Below are positions 32,641-43,258 of a stretch of 64,000 nt of DNA, one piece after another. This DNA comes from Aculops lycopersici. Lineage: Eukaryota > Arthropoda > Arachnida > Trombidiformes > Eriophyidae. Position 1 is the stretch's first letter, and the number at the start of each line of letters is the position of its first letter. Both the position numbers and the translations under genes were made by a program. Where the stretch lies: assembly GCA_015350385.1 (NCBI GenBank), contig WNKI01000004.1, positions 2,331,316 through 2,395,315 on the forward strand. Direction: 5' to 3'. The notes below the pieces were generated by a model. It was not told where the DNA came from. It worked only from the letters and a program-made list of their open reading frames with translations, and ran no database searches.

Positions 32641-35268
32641 CAATAAACTCTAGCTAGCTGATAGCTGGCCAACAAATAATGGCTCAATAGTCCAATTCTC
32701 TGGCTTCTACTTGGAGGAAAGTGGGTACCTCGGATAACCACCAGCCACCCGCTAATACTCTCGCCGTGTGTCGTGTCACTCGCTTTTGTTAAAAGCAAGC
32801 GGAAGTGGCAGCGCCACCACCGACGGAATATTAGGATCCGAGGTTCACAGAAAAGTTTGCAACACCAACACCACCACTACCAAAATCAAGACAAGCGGAA
32901 GCGGTAGCAATTGTGCCGAAAACTTACAGGCGTCCATCAGAATTGCTAACTCGCTGAGGCCTCAGCTCTCAACCGGAAGTCTTTCCAACATTCAACAATA
33001 GTCGCTCCAGTTTGTGCGTCAATATTTATCTAGTCAAGTGAGTTGATGCTCACGTTGATGGCCAACAAAAAGTTGCACTAGATGATCAGTTGGTCGACTC
33101 ACTCAATTCTAGTGAAACCGAAAAAAGCTCCTCGAGTTCCAATGAAAGTGACTATGGCATTAAGATGGGCGACGCTATCAGGCATGGAAATCAATTGGCC
33201 TCCAATTGGCTCGTTTGGCCACCGAAAAGTTGGAAGTCACGAGGGCGAATCCTCTCACTTTCATAGTAGAAGGTCCTCCTCCTCCCCCTCAGTGGAATAG
33301 TGGTGCCATTCGAAGGCTAATGACTTTTTGGATAGCTGGCGACTTTTTATCTGGTTCAAGCGTTAAATTGCTTGCACCAGGTAAAGTGAGCGATTTGGAC
33401 GAACGAAAGCATCCAATTCGCAGGGACTCGCCGCCTCGGGGGCCTCGATTCTGTGCCGTGACAAGATATTTTGTGTAAAATTCCCCTCACTTTCTCTATG
33501 GCCATCATCAATTGATGCGATAGTGTGTTGCGCCAATGTAACCTCTTCAATTGGAATCGGGGCGGTTTCTCTTTGTTGCCTCCTGAAGCGATTTTATAGA
33601 AGTGGCGGCAAATTGTGCACAAATTGGCCATGGTGCCGGCCTCGTCGAGCCTCAAGCGATGGATTGCGCTTCTTATGGCTTTTTTGCGCTCAATCCTTTA
33701 CGTTAAGTTCAATTCGATTGGAGAGGCACAACATAGAAAGACTTAACCCGAAAGCGAGAGTTGAGAAATGGCAAGATGAGAGGGGGAAACGAGATCAACG
33801 CAGCCGACCAGTCGCACGGGTAGCTGTTACCTGCGAGCACCACACGAGCGATTGCAGCAACTACCGGTGCCGCCGCCGCCACCACCACCACCGTTTCTAG
33901 CATGGAATTATTCCCTACGAGGGAATAAATTCAATCCCATTTTCGCGCTCTTCCGCTCCACTTGGCGCAAGGCGACTTTTTCAACTTGGCAAACTTGGCG
34001 CAAGCCCAAGTTTAACCTGAGCAAACCAAACTTTGAGCTACAAGGTTTAGTATCGCGGCTCAAGATTTGCTTTGCTCTGCGTGGGCCACTCGCTTCTACC
34101 TCTTTGTAGCCGGCTTTTGTGCAAGTAGGGCACTTCGCTTACCTGGACGGATGTAGGAGAGTGGGAGAAGAGCGAGGAAAAGAGTAACCCGGCGATGCGC
34201 TTCGGTTTCAATGGTGGATAAATTTTATTCAAGGTGCGGCCCGTGATGTGGCAGATACTCATTTGCATCGCCTGGTTGCCGCTTGCCATACTTTTCCTGC
34301 TCGCTCGCCAAGGCACCTACGCCAACTAGAAAGCAAACTACCGCCGCTATCTTACCTGTACCTGGATTTTGGAACCTCAACCTTTGTAGCTGACGCCCAG
34401 GTTAGCGCTGCATTCCGTGTCCCCCCCCCCCAAATAGGTGGACACTGCAACGAACTAACTGCAGACTGATAAGCGCATTCGGGTTGCCAGACTTGGCTTG
34501 GGACTAAGTGGACGTCTACCTCGACAACTACCACAACCACTAGCACGACCGCTGCGCACATTGAAATCCAGCCACCAAAATTGGTGGCTCGTTTGCGCCA
34601 CTTGCCCTCTTCCGGTTAACTCAAGCGCTTGTCCAATATTCGACGAGCAAGACTAGAGGCCAAACAAACTAATGGCAAGGCGACAGTAGCAAGCAGCCAG
34701 CAAGCCAGCTATCGCTTGTCGAGCGTCACTAAATAATATCAACTAGTTTGCCGATGGCGGAATTTAATTTGGTGCTGCCTCTTCGCTCTAGTTACAACAA
34801 GCGGTTGCCAAAACAAGAGCAATCCAAACTTATTCTAGTAGCTCTCGAAGCTTTCCGCGGTCACTCCACTTCCGGCCCTCGTTTGCAAGAGTGCGTCTAG
34901 CTTTCCTGCAGTTTAGTCGGCAATAGAAGCGCGTTATTGGCGGTCCAAGGATGTAATTGAATCCAATCCACTCTCTCGTTACCCTTCCCCTGGCAGCTGC
35001 AACGGCAACGACTACCATGAAAGCAGCTGACCTCTGCCTTCTCGACGACTGGCGCTGCGGTCAAGCTAAGGGTCTCGCCGGCTAGGATTACACTCTTTCT
35101 TTTTAGTCACTAAAAGCTTCAGAGTTTTGGCTGCAACTCGAGTTGCAGTTTTGGAGGCATTATTAGTAGGAGCAGTGGCAGTGGCACATAGTAACAACAA
35201 TGGCCAATAAGTTTGCTCTGGCCATTCGCCATCGAGAGACCTGATATGTGTCTTTTGTTGTTGGTTTT

Positions 35269-35296
35269 GTTTGGTCACCTGCTCAGGTGACCAAAC
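35269..35296. repeat. 13-bp inverted repeat with paired E-boxes
   Basis: GTTTGGTCACCTG (35269-35281), a 2-nt CT spacer, and its exact reverse complement (35284-35296). Each arm holds a CACCTG/CAGGTG E-box, the site type bound by Snail/Zeb and some bHLH factors. Function is not shown. Confidence 0.85.
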
Positions 35297-37914
35297 CTTG
35301 CCAGCGAGCAGTTTGGTCTTGAGACTTTGTGTGCTTGCGAGTGTCTTTTTGCTGTTGTCTTTTGAAATGGTCAAATAACAGAGGCAGCAGCAACCATCTT
35401 GCTCGCTGGACGCACTTGCGGCCCATTTGGCCCCGAACTTCCGGGTGGCCAGCTGAGTCAAGAGCTGAGCAAACGAAAAGTTGATAACATTTCGCTGAGC
35501 GGATCAAAAGTAAAGTGTAAAAGGAGGAGGAGGCTGAGGAGGAGGCGGAGGAAAAGAGCAACTGTAAAAAGCTTCCTCGGTTCCCCTTCTCCAACCGTTT
35601 CAAATGAAATCTCACTAACCGAGGCGCATGGCCAATGAGCCAATTCGATGGCCACTCGGTTTGCACTAGAGCCAACCAGTCGGCCAGCGAGTTGACCAAA
35701 AGAAACGTGAGAGTTGATCCTAATTTTATGTGCATTTAATTCAATCGTTTGCACTCGAGAGTTAGCAGCAACAACAGCAGCAGCACGATTGTTGAACGCT
35801 TTCCTCCCTCCAGTAGGCAGCTGCCCACTTCCGGTGCTCAGGGGGTTCAACGCGAGCAGCGGAAAGAGGCAAAGGGCAAAAAAGCTACACACGAGATTTC
35901 CGCCTCCGAGATTTTGGGGAATCTCGGCGGAGCTGAGCAGCTTGAGACTCGGAGCTAGCCAGTCAAGGGCTAGCTAGATAAGGGGTAAATTTTTTCCCTT
36001 ATTGCTTGTCGTCGTCGTCATCCTCGTAGTGGTCTTGGTTGTTGCTGTTGTCGCCATCATCATCGTGGTTGTCGATGTCTCGAAAGTTGTAATGGCAGTC
36101 GGTGGTTGTTTCGTTATAATGGTAGTGGTTGCGGCGTTGAAGGGGTTAGGCGATAACACGATAGTTGACCGCAACCAATCATATGGCAACACACAGCAGC
36201 GATAGCAAGCGGAAACCACTAGCCAACTTGGGCTCGGTGATCGTGGTCATATTTTGGCTACGTTAAAAGCTCGTGAGGTCAAATGAAGGGGTAGGACGAT
36301 GACGACGATGTCAGTGACTAGCTAAGCAGAGCGGCCAGTGGCAAGAGTTCAGTTGCTGCGGTGATCTCACCGAAACTCTCATATAATAACGTATAAATCG
36401 TCGGCTGCTTAATGACTGCTTGCAAGTTGGCGAGGCACTGTGGCGGCCCAAGTGGCGAGCCAGCGCTTCTTGGATTGCTTCTTCGCCCCAAAGCTCGGGC
36501 GCCAAAGATCAACCGCTTGGCCTGTTAAGTCAAATCGTTAATTAAACCCTCGCTCAGTTGGACAAACACTAACGAGATTTGCTTGCCTCAACAGAGGGGC
36601 ATTTATATCGTGAAGCCGTCAGCTCGACGAGCTAAAATTGGGTTAGCCATTCGGTGGCCAAGCGAGAGAAAGACGGAGTGTGACGCAACTGAAAGTGAAA
36701 GCTCAGGTACAAGCCCAAGAGTGACGCCCAACCCGAAACTTAGTCAGAGTTCCCAAAGGTTGAGGGAATCCCAAGAAGAGGGATAAGAGGGAGAGTGGCG
36801 CTCATTTTTACGCTCCACCTGCGCTGCTTGTGGGCTCAAGTTGACTCACCGGAAGTTTTGTTGGTGCTGAGGGAGAGGGAGACTTATTTTTGGTTATAAA
36901 AAGGCGCGCCGCGGCGTTAATTGCAATGCTAGTTGTTCGCCACGAAGACGATCGCGGCGGCGTTGATGGCAAAGCAGCAAGACCAAGTGAGCGGGTGAGT
37001 GAGTGGCAGCGACAACCGGAAGGAGCTAGGCAGGCCCAGCGGTTGTTGTGGCGGCGGATGTGGTTACCGTTAAAATCTCGCCTCTGTCTCCGGCTCTCAC
37101 TATTTTCTGGTTCCATCTAAGAGACCATCCAAAAGAACAAAGGAGATTTTGTCGGCGGCCTCCAAGCTCAGCATGTTCGAGTGGATCGACGCGTGGTGCA
37201 ACCAAAAGCGCAAGAGGGACGAAGTTTATGGCTTGCCGGCAAATTGAGTCACTTCACTTTATTCTTCCCACTTTTGCTCGCATCTCCAATTCAAGTGAAC
37301 AGTCGAGTTAGACGGAGTTAGAAGTGGTTGTTGTTCAGTTGTTGTTGTAGCTCGTCTTGTGTGAGCTGAATTGAAAAGGCCACTTGTAAATACAACTTGA
37401 GCTCCTCTATTACCATCACTACAACTCCAACTTGAACCCACAAAACCTCAAAGAGCCGCCAAGCAAACTGGTGGGCCGACTCAAATCGTTTGGCCTTCGA
37501 GGATATAATTTCATTTAATGCTTAGAAAAAGCTAAGCGTTGAAACAATAGAAACAACGCCAACTGCAATTGTAGCCTCGACAACCGCGATGACGATGACG
37601 ACATTGATAAACAAAAACCAACGGAGAGCTGGCGGCCATAAAAAGAAATCTAGTTCCGTTACATTGAGGTCGCGCCTTTTGGTCAGCTTACATTTGATTT
37701 GAAGCAGAAACTTTGTTACAAACTCAATCTCTTTCTCTCGTCAGTTGCCGTTGTGGTGATTGAGATGACACAATAACAAGTCCGTTTTAGTGAGCTCAAA
37801 TTACTGCCAATTTGCACACTTAACGATGGCAACAACAAACGTAGTAAAAATAATAATAATAATAACAATGGGAAACTTAGCATTCAAAAGCTGATCGGGA
37901 AGGCAAATACTTAC

Positions 37915-37983
37915 TCGAGATGCAGAATGTTCAATAGGTTTAATCCATCAAAGGCGCGCTTATCGACATGGTTAATTAGATTA
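37915..37983 (-). CDS. kek: Kekkon-like receptor, coding exon 2 of 4 (one LRR)
   Basis: A 69-bp exon. The acceptor TTAG on the minus strand (AG at plus 37984-37985) lets the first T complete AA from exon 1 as Asn, and the translation NNLINHVDKRAFDGLNLLN completes a canonical 24-residue leucine-rich repeat begun by LRQLILS in exon 1. The donor is GTAAGT. The phase (1 nt in, 2 nt out) agrees with both neighbours. Confidence 0.88.
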
Positions 37984-38102
37984 CTAATTTGCATTTTGGG
38001 ACAGGTGAAAAATGGAGAGAGTTAATATTGATATCATTGACACACTGAAGAGTATCAGTGAAATTGATCGGTTGAAAATTTAAAGATGAAACAGAAACTC
38101 AC
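37984..38102 (-). other. Kekkon-like intron 1
   Basis: 119 bp, donor GTGAGT, acceptor CAAATTAG. No coding content. Confidence 0.85.
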
Positions 38103-38881
38103 TTGGACAGAATCAATTGACGCAATTGAGTCAATGAACTAAAGGCAAACTTATCTAGCTTCTTGAGTTGATTCGAGGACAAATTCAATATTCTCAACTT
38201 GCCGAGGTGCTTTAAAAATGAACCATCATGCTTATTATTATTTATATTATTATTATGTTGACTTCCTGTTCTGCTAGTTGATAGTGATGGTGCCTTTGAG
38301 GTCGACTTATCGTCTTCTTCGTTATCTTGGTCTTCGCTTGGTGAAGATTCGTGATTTTTTGAGGTGGAATTATTGTAATGGTAATTGAAAATTTCTAAAT
38401 TTGAGATCAAATTCTCACTTAAATCTAACTCGATGAGACCAATCAACTTGTAGAAGGCATCTGGATGAACACTCAATACTTGGTTAGTGTTCAGGTAAAT
38501 CTTTTGCAAATTCTTGAACTTTTTCCTACTAAACTCTTGACTCTCTAATTGAGTTATGTTGTTTACGGACAAATCTAACTGCTGAATATCTCGATTCAAA
38601 GTTGACATTTGATTGCTACCACTTGCACCGGCAGCATTAGAATTTAATAGATTATAGTAGTCGTTGTTTGGCACTTTGCTTAAACTTTGCTGTGAGCAAT
38701 CAGCAACAAATTTTCCCCCCTTCCAGGTACAAACGCAATTTGGCGAGCTAGAGAGACAATTTGTCTTCATCATTAACATGGACTCACTCTCTATGGTGGC
38801 CAGAAGCAACAAGCTGAAACAAGCTAGAATCATCTCGCTGGCCACCATAGTTGCCAAGCTAAACTTTTTCCGTCGCTTCAT
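38103..38881 (-). CDS. kek: Kekkon-like LRR/Ig receptor, coding exon 1 of 4 (signal, LRRNT, LRRs)
   Basis: Starts at an ATG after a probable acceptor in the 5' UTR (GTTTTTAACCAATCAG just before AGGCGCAATG), so a non-coding exon may lie upstream. Residues 1-33 are a basic n-region and hydrophobic core, a signal peptide. The LRR N-terminal cap reads CVCTWKGGKFVADC; the WKGGK motif is the hallmark of kekkon proteins. At least three leucine-rich repeats follow, with a low-complexity insertion (Asn/Ser/Asp-rich, about residues 170-225) in one of them. It ends in LRQLILS at donor GTGAGT. In the cell this is an extracellular protein-binding array on a single-pass membrane receptor. Confidence 0.9.
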
Positions 38882-39347
38882 TGCGCCTCTGATTGGTTAA
38901 AAACTTGACTTGCTTTAGAGATTCAACAACATCTTGATAACAGGTATAATTTTATTTGATTTCCTTCATAATAATCGCTTTCGCTTTCGCTTTCGTTATT
39001 CCTCTCTATCTCTCCTTCCTTCTTTCTCCCTCTATGTTTCATAACAAATATAACAACATCACTTCAACCGGACAACTTATGTGGCTAACAAGCTTTTGCT
39101 CGCTTCTGTTGCTCTACTCTCCACTAAAGTGACCGTCAATTTGCAAACTCGAGTTTGCTCGCCCCATTGTTGAGTTTGCGAGGATTTTGGAGCATCATCC
39201 GCTTTGCGCTTGCGTATAGCGACCACTTTGGCCGGCTTGTAGAATCAGGCACTAGTTATTAGATCGATGGTAGCGCCGCTCATCATCTAAAAAGTGAGTA
39301 CTATTCTGAATTGAGATCTTGGTTGGCCATCTATACGCCATCACATA
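38882..39347. other. Intergenic, kekkon-like 5' side and Rad1 3' side
   Basis: Lies between the kekkon-like start codon and the Rad1 stop. It contains a CTTTCG-type repeat and a long pyrimidine tract (about 38975-39035). A minus-strand AATAAA (plus 38951-38956) is the nearest candidate polyadenylation signal for Rad1. Confidence 0.5.
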
Positions 39348-40361
39348 TTAATCTAAACAGGCGTCGATTGGCTTTGCATCGCTAGTGAGAAAATACTCCA
39401 CAGAGGAGCGTTTGTTTTCGCCTGGTGTGGGATATAAAGCGACGGCATAGTTGTTGCTATTGGGTATGTTGTTGCTTAAAGTTCCCTCCTTTTGACCATG
39501 AAAGTGTTCGATACAAAGAATTCCACGAGAGTCGCATTTCATCAGAACCGTATGGGAGTTTTTCAACGAATCCAACGCTGGCCTCATATACTGGGTTTTG
39601 TAGGTAAAACTGAACAGACAGTTGTCAGAAGCTCTGATTTCCTCTAAGATTATCTCGTTGTCTGTAGCAGGGATTTCAAGTTCCACTTCTCCCAAGGTTA
39701 TGGACTTGGTACAAAGTTTCAATGGATAATCTCCTCGGCCCATAGAGAGGTGGACAAAATCACTGGACACCAAATCCATGCCACTAACATAATTGTGAAG
39801 CTTTCTAGAGTCCATCTTGATCATTGCATATTCATTGTCAGTCGATAGAGATATGGGACTAAATTCACTTGATGAACAGAATGCCTTTAGATCACAGTTG
39901 ATCACATAGTTGGACTTGTTCTCCAGCCTCAATTTCAAGGGTTCCCCTTTCTTTCTATACTGAATATAAAGAGAAGTTTTCATCGGTTCTCCCGAGCTTG
40001 TGTCGTCAACAAGTTGAATTTTATCACCCTCGACCAGAGGATCATCTCTAAGTAGATTAAGGCATTCAATGAAATCTTTGAGTATGAATCTAAACGTAAC
40101 TTGGTTTTGTAATGTATCATCGAATTTGAAACGCTGAAATGTTGATGCCGAGAAGTAAGCTGAGACTTGAAATGACTTCTCATCTGCACTGACTAATCTA
40201 ATACCCTCTTTTGTAATTAATAAGACAGAGTGTTCACTGGCATGATGAAGTTCGTGTAATATTTTGCTCATCGTTGTCACATCGTCTAGTCCAGCTGTGA
40301 AAACAGACTCATCTGTTGGATCCATAACTGAAAAGGATCTTTCAGTTGAGTTGAGATCCAT
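39348..40361 (-). CDS. Rad1: Rad1, checkpoint clamp subunit
   Basis: 337 residues with the two-lobed, PCNA-like layout of Rad1. Rad1 joins Rad9 and Hus1 in the 9-1-1 clamp loaded at damaged DNA to activate ATR signalling in the nucleus. Visible matches: FTAGLDDVTTMSKILHEL near residue 21, KEGIRLVSADEKSFQVSAYF, the strand pattern FQRFKF...QVTFRFILKDFIECL, and in the second lobe MKCDSRGILCIEHF near the C-terminus. It is slightly longer than human Rad1 because of an N-terminal extension and loop additions. The gene has no intron and its start codon is 500 bp downstream of the silk-like gene on the same strand. Identification rests on the Rad1-type sequence pattern; Hus1 and Rad9 fit less well. 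Confidence 0.85.
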   Translation of the reverse strand: MDLNSTERSFSVMDPTDESVFTAGLDDVTTMSKILHELHHASEHSVLLITKEGIRLVSADEKSFQVSAYFSASTFQRFKFDDTLQNQVTFRFILKDFIECLNLLRDDPLVEGDKIQLVDDTSSGEPMKTSLYIQYRKKGEPLKLRLENKSNYVINCDLKAFCSSSEFSPISLSTDNEYAMIKMDSRKLHNYVSGMDLVSSDFVHLSMGRGDYPLKLCTKSITLGEVELEIPATDNEIILEEIRASDNCLFSFTYKTQYMRPALDSLKNSHTVLMKCDSRGILCIEHFHGQKEGTLSNNIPNSNNYAVALYPTPGENKRSSVEYFLTSDAKPIDACLD

Positions 40362-40861
40362 GATGAACTACAGTATATATTTCTAATAGTATTGCTTTGA
40401 GCATATCAAACATAATAATTGAGATTAAGGAATTTTGTTTAGATTGAGAATAAAAACAAACAAAATTTGGCTACTTTTTCTCGTCGTTGGTCCCCCACAA
40501 TTTTTCAGCCGCAACCCGTTGCAACCACGTGCAACCCGAAATTTCAGCGCGCGTTGACCACGAGTCGTGGTCCACGACCACCCCTTTCATCAGGTGAACA
40601 AACTATTAATCAATCAGAGTCTATCATATAAAGTTTATGGTTTTTTTATTTAATAATACTTCTGTTGATGCAAATCCCCAACACTCAACATCGATCATCG
40701 ATCATGAGCGAGGATATTCTCATTGATATGAGTATAATAATCTGTTGTTCCCTTCATTTACACATAATTGATACTATTGCTATGCTTACTTCTTTTTGCA
40801 TCTAACCTTCAAATGATGAGGTTAGGTGAGGATAATGGTAAAGATCTATTGATTGTAACTA
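40362..40861. other. Rad1 promoter and silk-like gene 3' region
   Basis: 500 bp between two minus-strand genes. It contains an E-box CACGTG near 40527, a GCGCGC run and overlapping hairpins at 40556-40577. A minus-strand AATAAA at plus 40645-40650 is a good polyadenylation signal for the silk-like gene, about 210 bp after its stop. Confidence 0.55.
40645..40650 (-). terminator. Polyadenylation signal of silk-like gene
   Basis: AATAAA on the minus strand about 210 bp beyond the stop codon. It is the closest canonical hexamer. Confidence 0.5.
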
Positions 40862-43258
40862 TCAACCAAGTAGACTTAGTGCTCCCAACCCCAAACCAAG
40901 ACCCAACTTTCCACCCATCATGGACTTGAGGCCACCTGACGAGTGCGATCCAAAGCTACTGCCCGAGGAGTAGGGATTCAGGTAGCTGTAGTGCGAGTTC
41001 GAGCTTGAGCCGAACAGTGGCGAGATGCTGATCCTCGGTCCGCCCGATCCAAAACCACTGCTAGTTCCTCCGCTTGACACACCACTAGACCCACCACTTC
41101 CACCACCAAAGAGCGAGGAGTAAGGAGACGCAGAGTATAGTGAGGAGTAGAGCGAGGAAAGTGACGAGGGTGATGAGAACATTGAAGAGTAGGGCGAGCT
41201 GCCACTTGTTGATCCATAAGCCGAGCTACCACTGCCGTAGCCACCGTAGCCACCATAGCCACCTGTTGATCCACCGCCCGAGTAGAGCGAGCCCAGAGAT
41301 CCGTAAAGCGAGGACGCCGAGGAGCCGAGGGTATCAAGACCGCTGCCTGCGCCGCTTCCGTACAGACTAGCGTACGGCGAGCTTGCGGCCGAGGAGACGC
41401 CGCCAGCGCCGCTGCCATAAAGTGACGAGTACATTGAGGAGTAGGGCGATTGACTTGCTGAGGAGCCACTTGAATACAAAGAGGCATAAGGTGAGCCACT
41501 TGATCCGGCAGATGAGTACAAACTAGCGTATGGACTTGAGCCACTTGTTGAGCCGGCCGATTTGAAGAGCGCACTATAATCAGCAGCTCCAGTTCCAGTT
41601 GTGTCAGCACCTAAACCACTACCAGCGGCCGAGTAATATGGCGATTGGTAGGAGTTTAACGCGGACAGGTAGCTACCACTTGCCGCTCCTGGTGACGAGT
41701 ACTTTGAGTAGTATGATCCATAAGGCGAGCTAGCTTGGCGAGACATCGAAGCGTAAGGCGACGATCCGGCTCCTGTCATGCCAGCGACTCCCGAGCCCGA
41801 TCCCGATCCGAATAGACTTGGTGTTGAGGCATAGTAGGCGCTTAGTAGTGGGTTGTTAGCGTATAGCATGGCATAAGGCGACATTGCGGCAGCGAGAGCG
41901 GCCGAGGAAGCGGTCGCCTGAGGCGAGGCCATTGGGGAGGCTGATTGGGCGCCCATTCCCGAGTATCCCAGTAGACTGGCCATGAGTGCCGAGTTTGGCC
42001 CTTGGTTGCTGGCTGCCGTTCCCATTGGATACTGATGGTTCGGATATTGAGTTTGGAGTGAGGATAGTGATTGGATTGCTTGGGCGGCCGCGGCTGCTGC
42101 CGCTGCAAGTTGAGCCTGACTGGCCGCTGCGGCTGCCGCCGACTGAGCCGCCGCCGAGTTCCCAGATGATCCGCCTGAGCTATTGCCTGTGAGGCCATTA
42201 GATGAGCTACTTGGTGAACCGGAAACAGATGATGAGGATCCCGATGGTGAGCTAGCTGATGTGTAGAGGCTGGTGTAGGTTGGACTCGACGAGGTGCCCG
42301 AGGCCATCATTGAGTTTGCATTGTTTGAGTTGCCACCTGTTGACGAGGGTGACGATGAACCACCAGAGGCGTAGTTGTGGTTTGGGTAGTGGCTGTTGGT
42401 GCTACTACTAGCACCACCGTTGCCTCCATACGATCGGCTTGTGAGCGAGTCAAGGTAGTTCTTATTCAACAGGTTGCTAGCTGACGTAGTTAGATCGTTG
42501 AAGAGATTGTTGTTGTTACTCCCCGATGAAGACGACGAGCCTCCATTCGCCGATCCGCTTCCAATTGATGAGGTAGACGACGACGATGATGATGATGATG
42601 AGTTTGGATTACTTCCGGTAAGAGCAGCCACCGCAGCCGCTTGTTGTCTCTGGTGAGCGGCGGAAATGCTCGCTGCTAAGGCGTCTAAATGTTGCTGATG
42701 TTGAGCTTGTTGTTGTTGTTGTTGCTGTTGTTGTTGTTGAGCCGCGGCCACTATAGCCGCTCCATTTAGAACCGAGGCCAAATGTTGCTGGTGACTGGTT
42801 GAGGTCGAGGGAGCTGCGAGGATTGTTTGGCCGCGAGCTAGTGTTAGCCAGGTTGGCATGTAAGAGAATAGAAGTAGTATGTTAAGTAACATGACTACAA
42901 TCGATTGCCAACTTAACGGCTTGCCACTCTTCGCCTTGATTGGTTCCAAGTTTATTCTTTGTCTCAACTCTTTGTTATTGTTATGGTCAGTGATGTAATT
43001 GTTATTATCGATATTGTAATCTAATTTGTTGTCGTTGTTGTTCTCTTGGTCTTGGTCGTGGTCTTGATCATGCCAATTTATTAATTGACTCGACGGCTTA
43101 CGGCTGCAGCTAAGCCGCAACTTGGTCTTGCTGAAACCCGAGCGCCGCGATTCCCGACGGCCAAGTTCCGCTTCTTGTTCCTCTTCTCTCAATTGTTTGT
43201 ATCGTTTCTTTCTTGTTTCATCAGTAAACTTGTTCAAACAACTTATTAGTGGCGACAT
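40862..43258 (-). CDS. Silk- or glue-like Ser/Gly/Ala/Tyr-rich secreted protein
   Basis: 798 residues if read from the first ATG. Residues 1-117 are hydrophilic, basic, then Asn/Asp-rich; 118-142 form a strong hydrophobic stretch ending WLTLARGQT. Met123 inside it would start a textbook signal peptide, so the true start may be there or the long form may be a type II membrane protein. The rest is low complexity: poly-Q near 173-184, poly-Ala blocks, and about nine copies of a Ser-Pro-Tyr module (SSPYASLYSSG, SPYSSMYSSLYGSG and variants), then GYGGYGGYG and a Gly/Leu-rich end. Cysteine is absent from the repeat region. Such Tyr/Ser/Gly composition is known from silks, cuticular and adhesive proteins, where Tyr can be cross-linked. 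I infer a structural extracellular protein; no named family is claimed. Composition alone cannot tell silk from cement or cuticle. Confidence 0.72.
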   Translation of the reverse strand: MSPLISCLNKFTDETRKKRYKQLREEEQEAELGRRESRRSGFSKTKLRLSCSRKPSSQLINWHDQDHDQDQENNNDNKLDYNIDNNNYITDHNNNKELRQRINLEPIKAKSGKPLSWQSIVVMLLNILLLFSYMPTWLTLARGQTILAAPSTSTSHQQHLASVLNGAAIVAAAQQQQQQQQQQQAQHQQHLDALAASISAAHQRQQAAAVAALTGSNPNSSSSSSSSSTSSIGSGSANGGSSSSSGSNNNNLFNDLTTSASNLLNKNYLDSLTSRSYGGNGGASSSTNSHYPNHNYASGGSSSPSSTGGNSNNANSMMASGTSSSPTYTSLYTSASSPSGSSSSVSGSPSSSSNGLTGNSSGGSSGNSAAAQSAAAAAASQAQLAAAAAAAAQAIQSLSSLQTQYPNHQYPMGTAASNQGPNSALMASLLGYSGMGAQSASPMASPQATASSAALAAAMSPYAMLYANNPLLSAYYASTPSLFGSGSGSGVAGMTGAGSSPYASMSRQASSPYGSYYSKYSSPGAASGSYLSALNSYQSPYYSAAGSGLGADTTGTGAADYSALFKSAGSTSGSSPYASLYSSAGSSGSPYASLYSSGSSASQSPYSSMYSSLYGSGAGGVSSAASSPYASLYGSGAGSGLDTLGSSASSLYGSLGSLYSGGGSTGGYGGYGGYGSGSSAYGSTSGSSPYSSMFSSPSSLSSLYSSLYSASPYSSLFGGGSGGSSGVSSGGTSSGFGSGGPRISISPLFGSSSNSHYSYLNPYSSGSSFGSHSSGGLKSMMGGKLGLGLGLGALSLLG

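Larger units (their letters stand above)
18649..37914 (-). other. Kekkon-like intron 2 carrying an LTR retrotransposon
   Basis: 19.3 kb. The donor GTAAGT is on the minus strand at plus 37909-37914. The retrotransposon at 20515-27888 accounts for 7.4 kb. The remaining 12 kb hold no exon I can support. They contain AGCC tetramers near 18890 and 28797, an AACTGC hexamer repeat (32611-32640), a C13 run near 34423, several perfect hairpins, and a clear excess of CCGGAAG/CTTCCGG heptamers. Confidence 0.75.

Noticed and set aside
34141..34357. CAGGTAAG sequences on the minus strand (34141, 34352) as recursive splice sites or hidden exons
   Set aside because: No pyrimidine tract precedes them, and adding an exon would break the exact phase and LRR match of the exon 2-3 junction.
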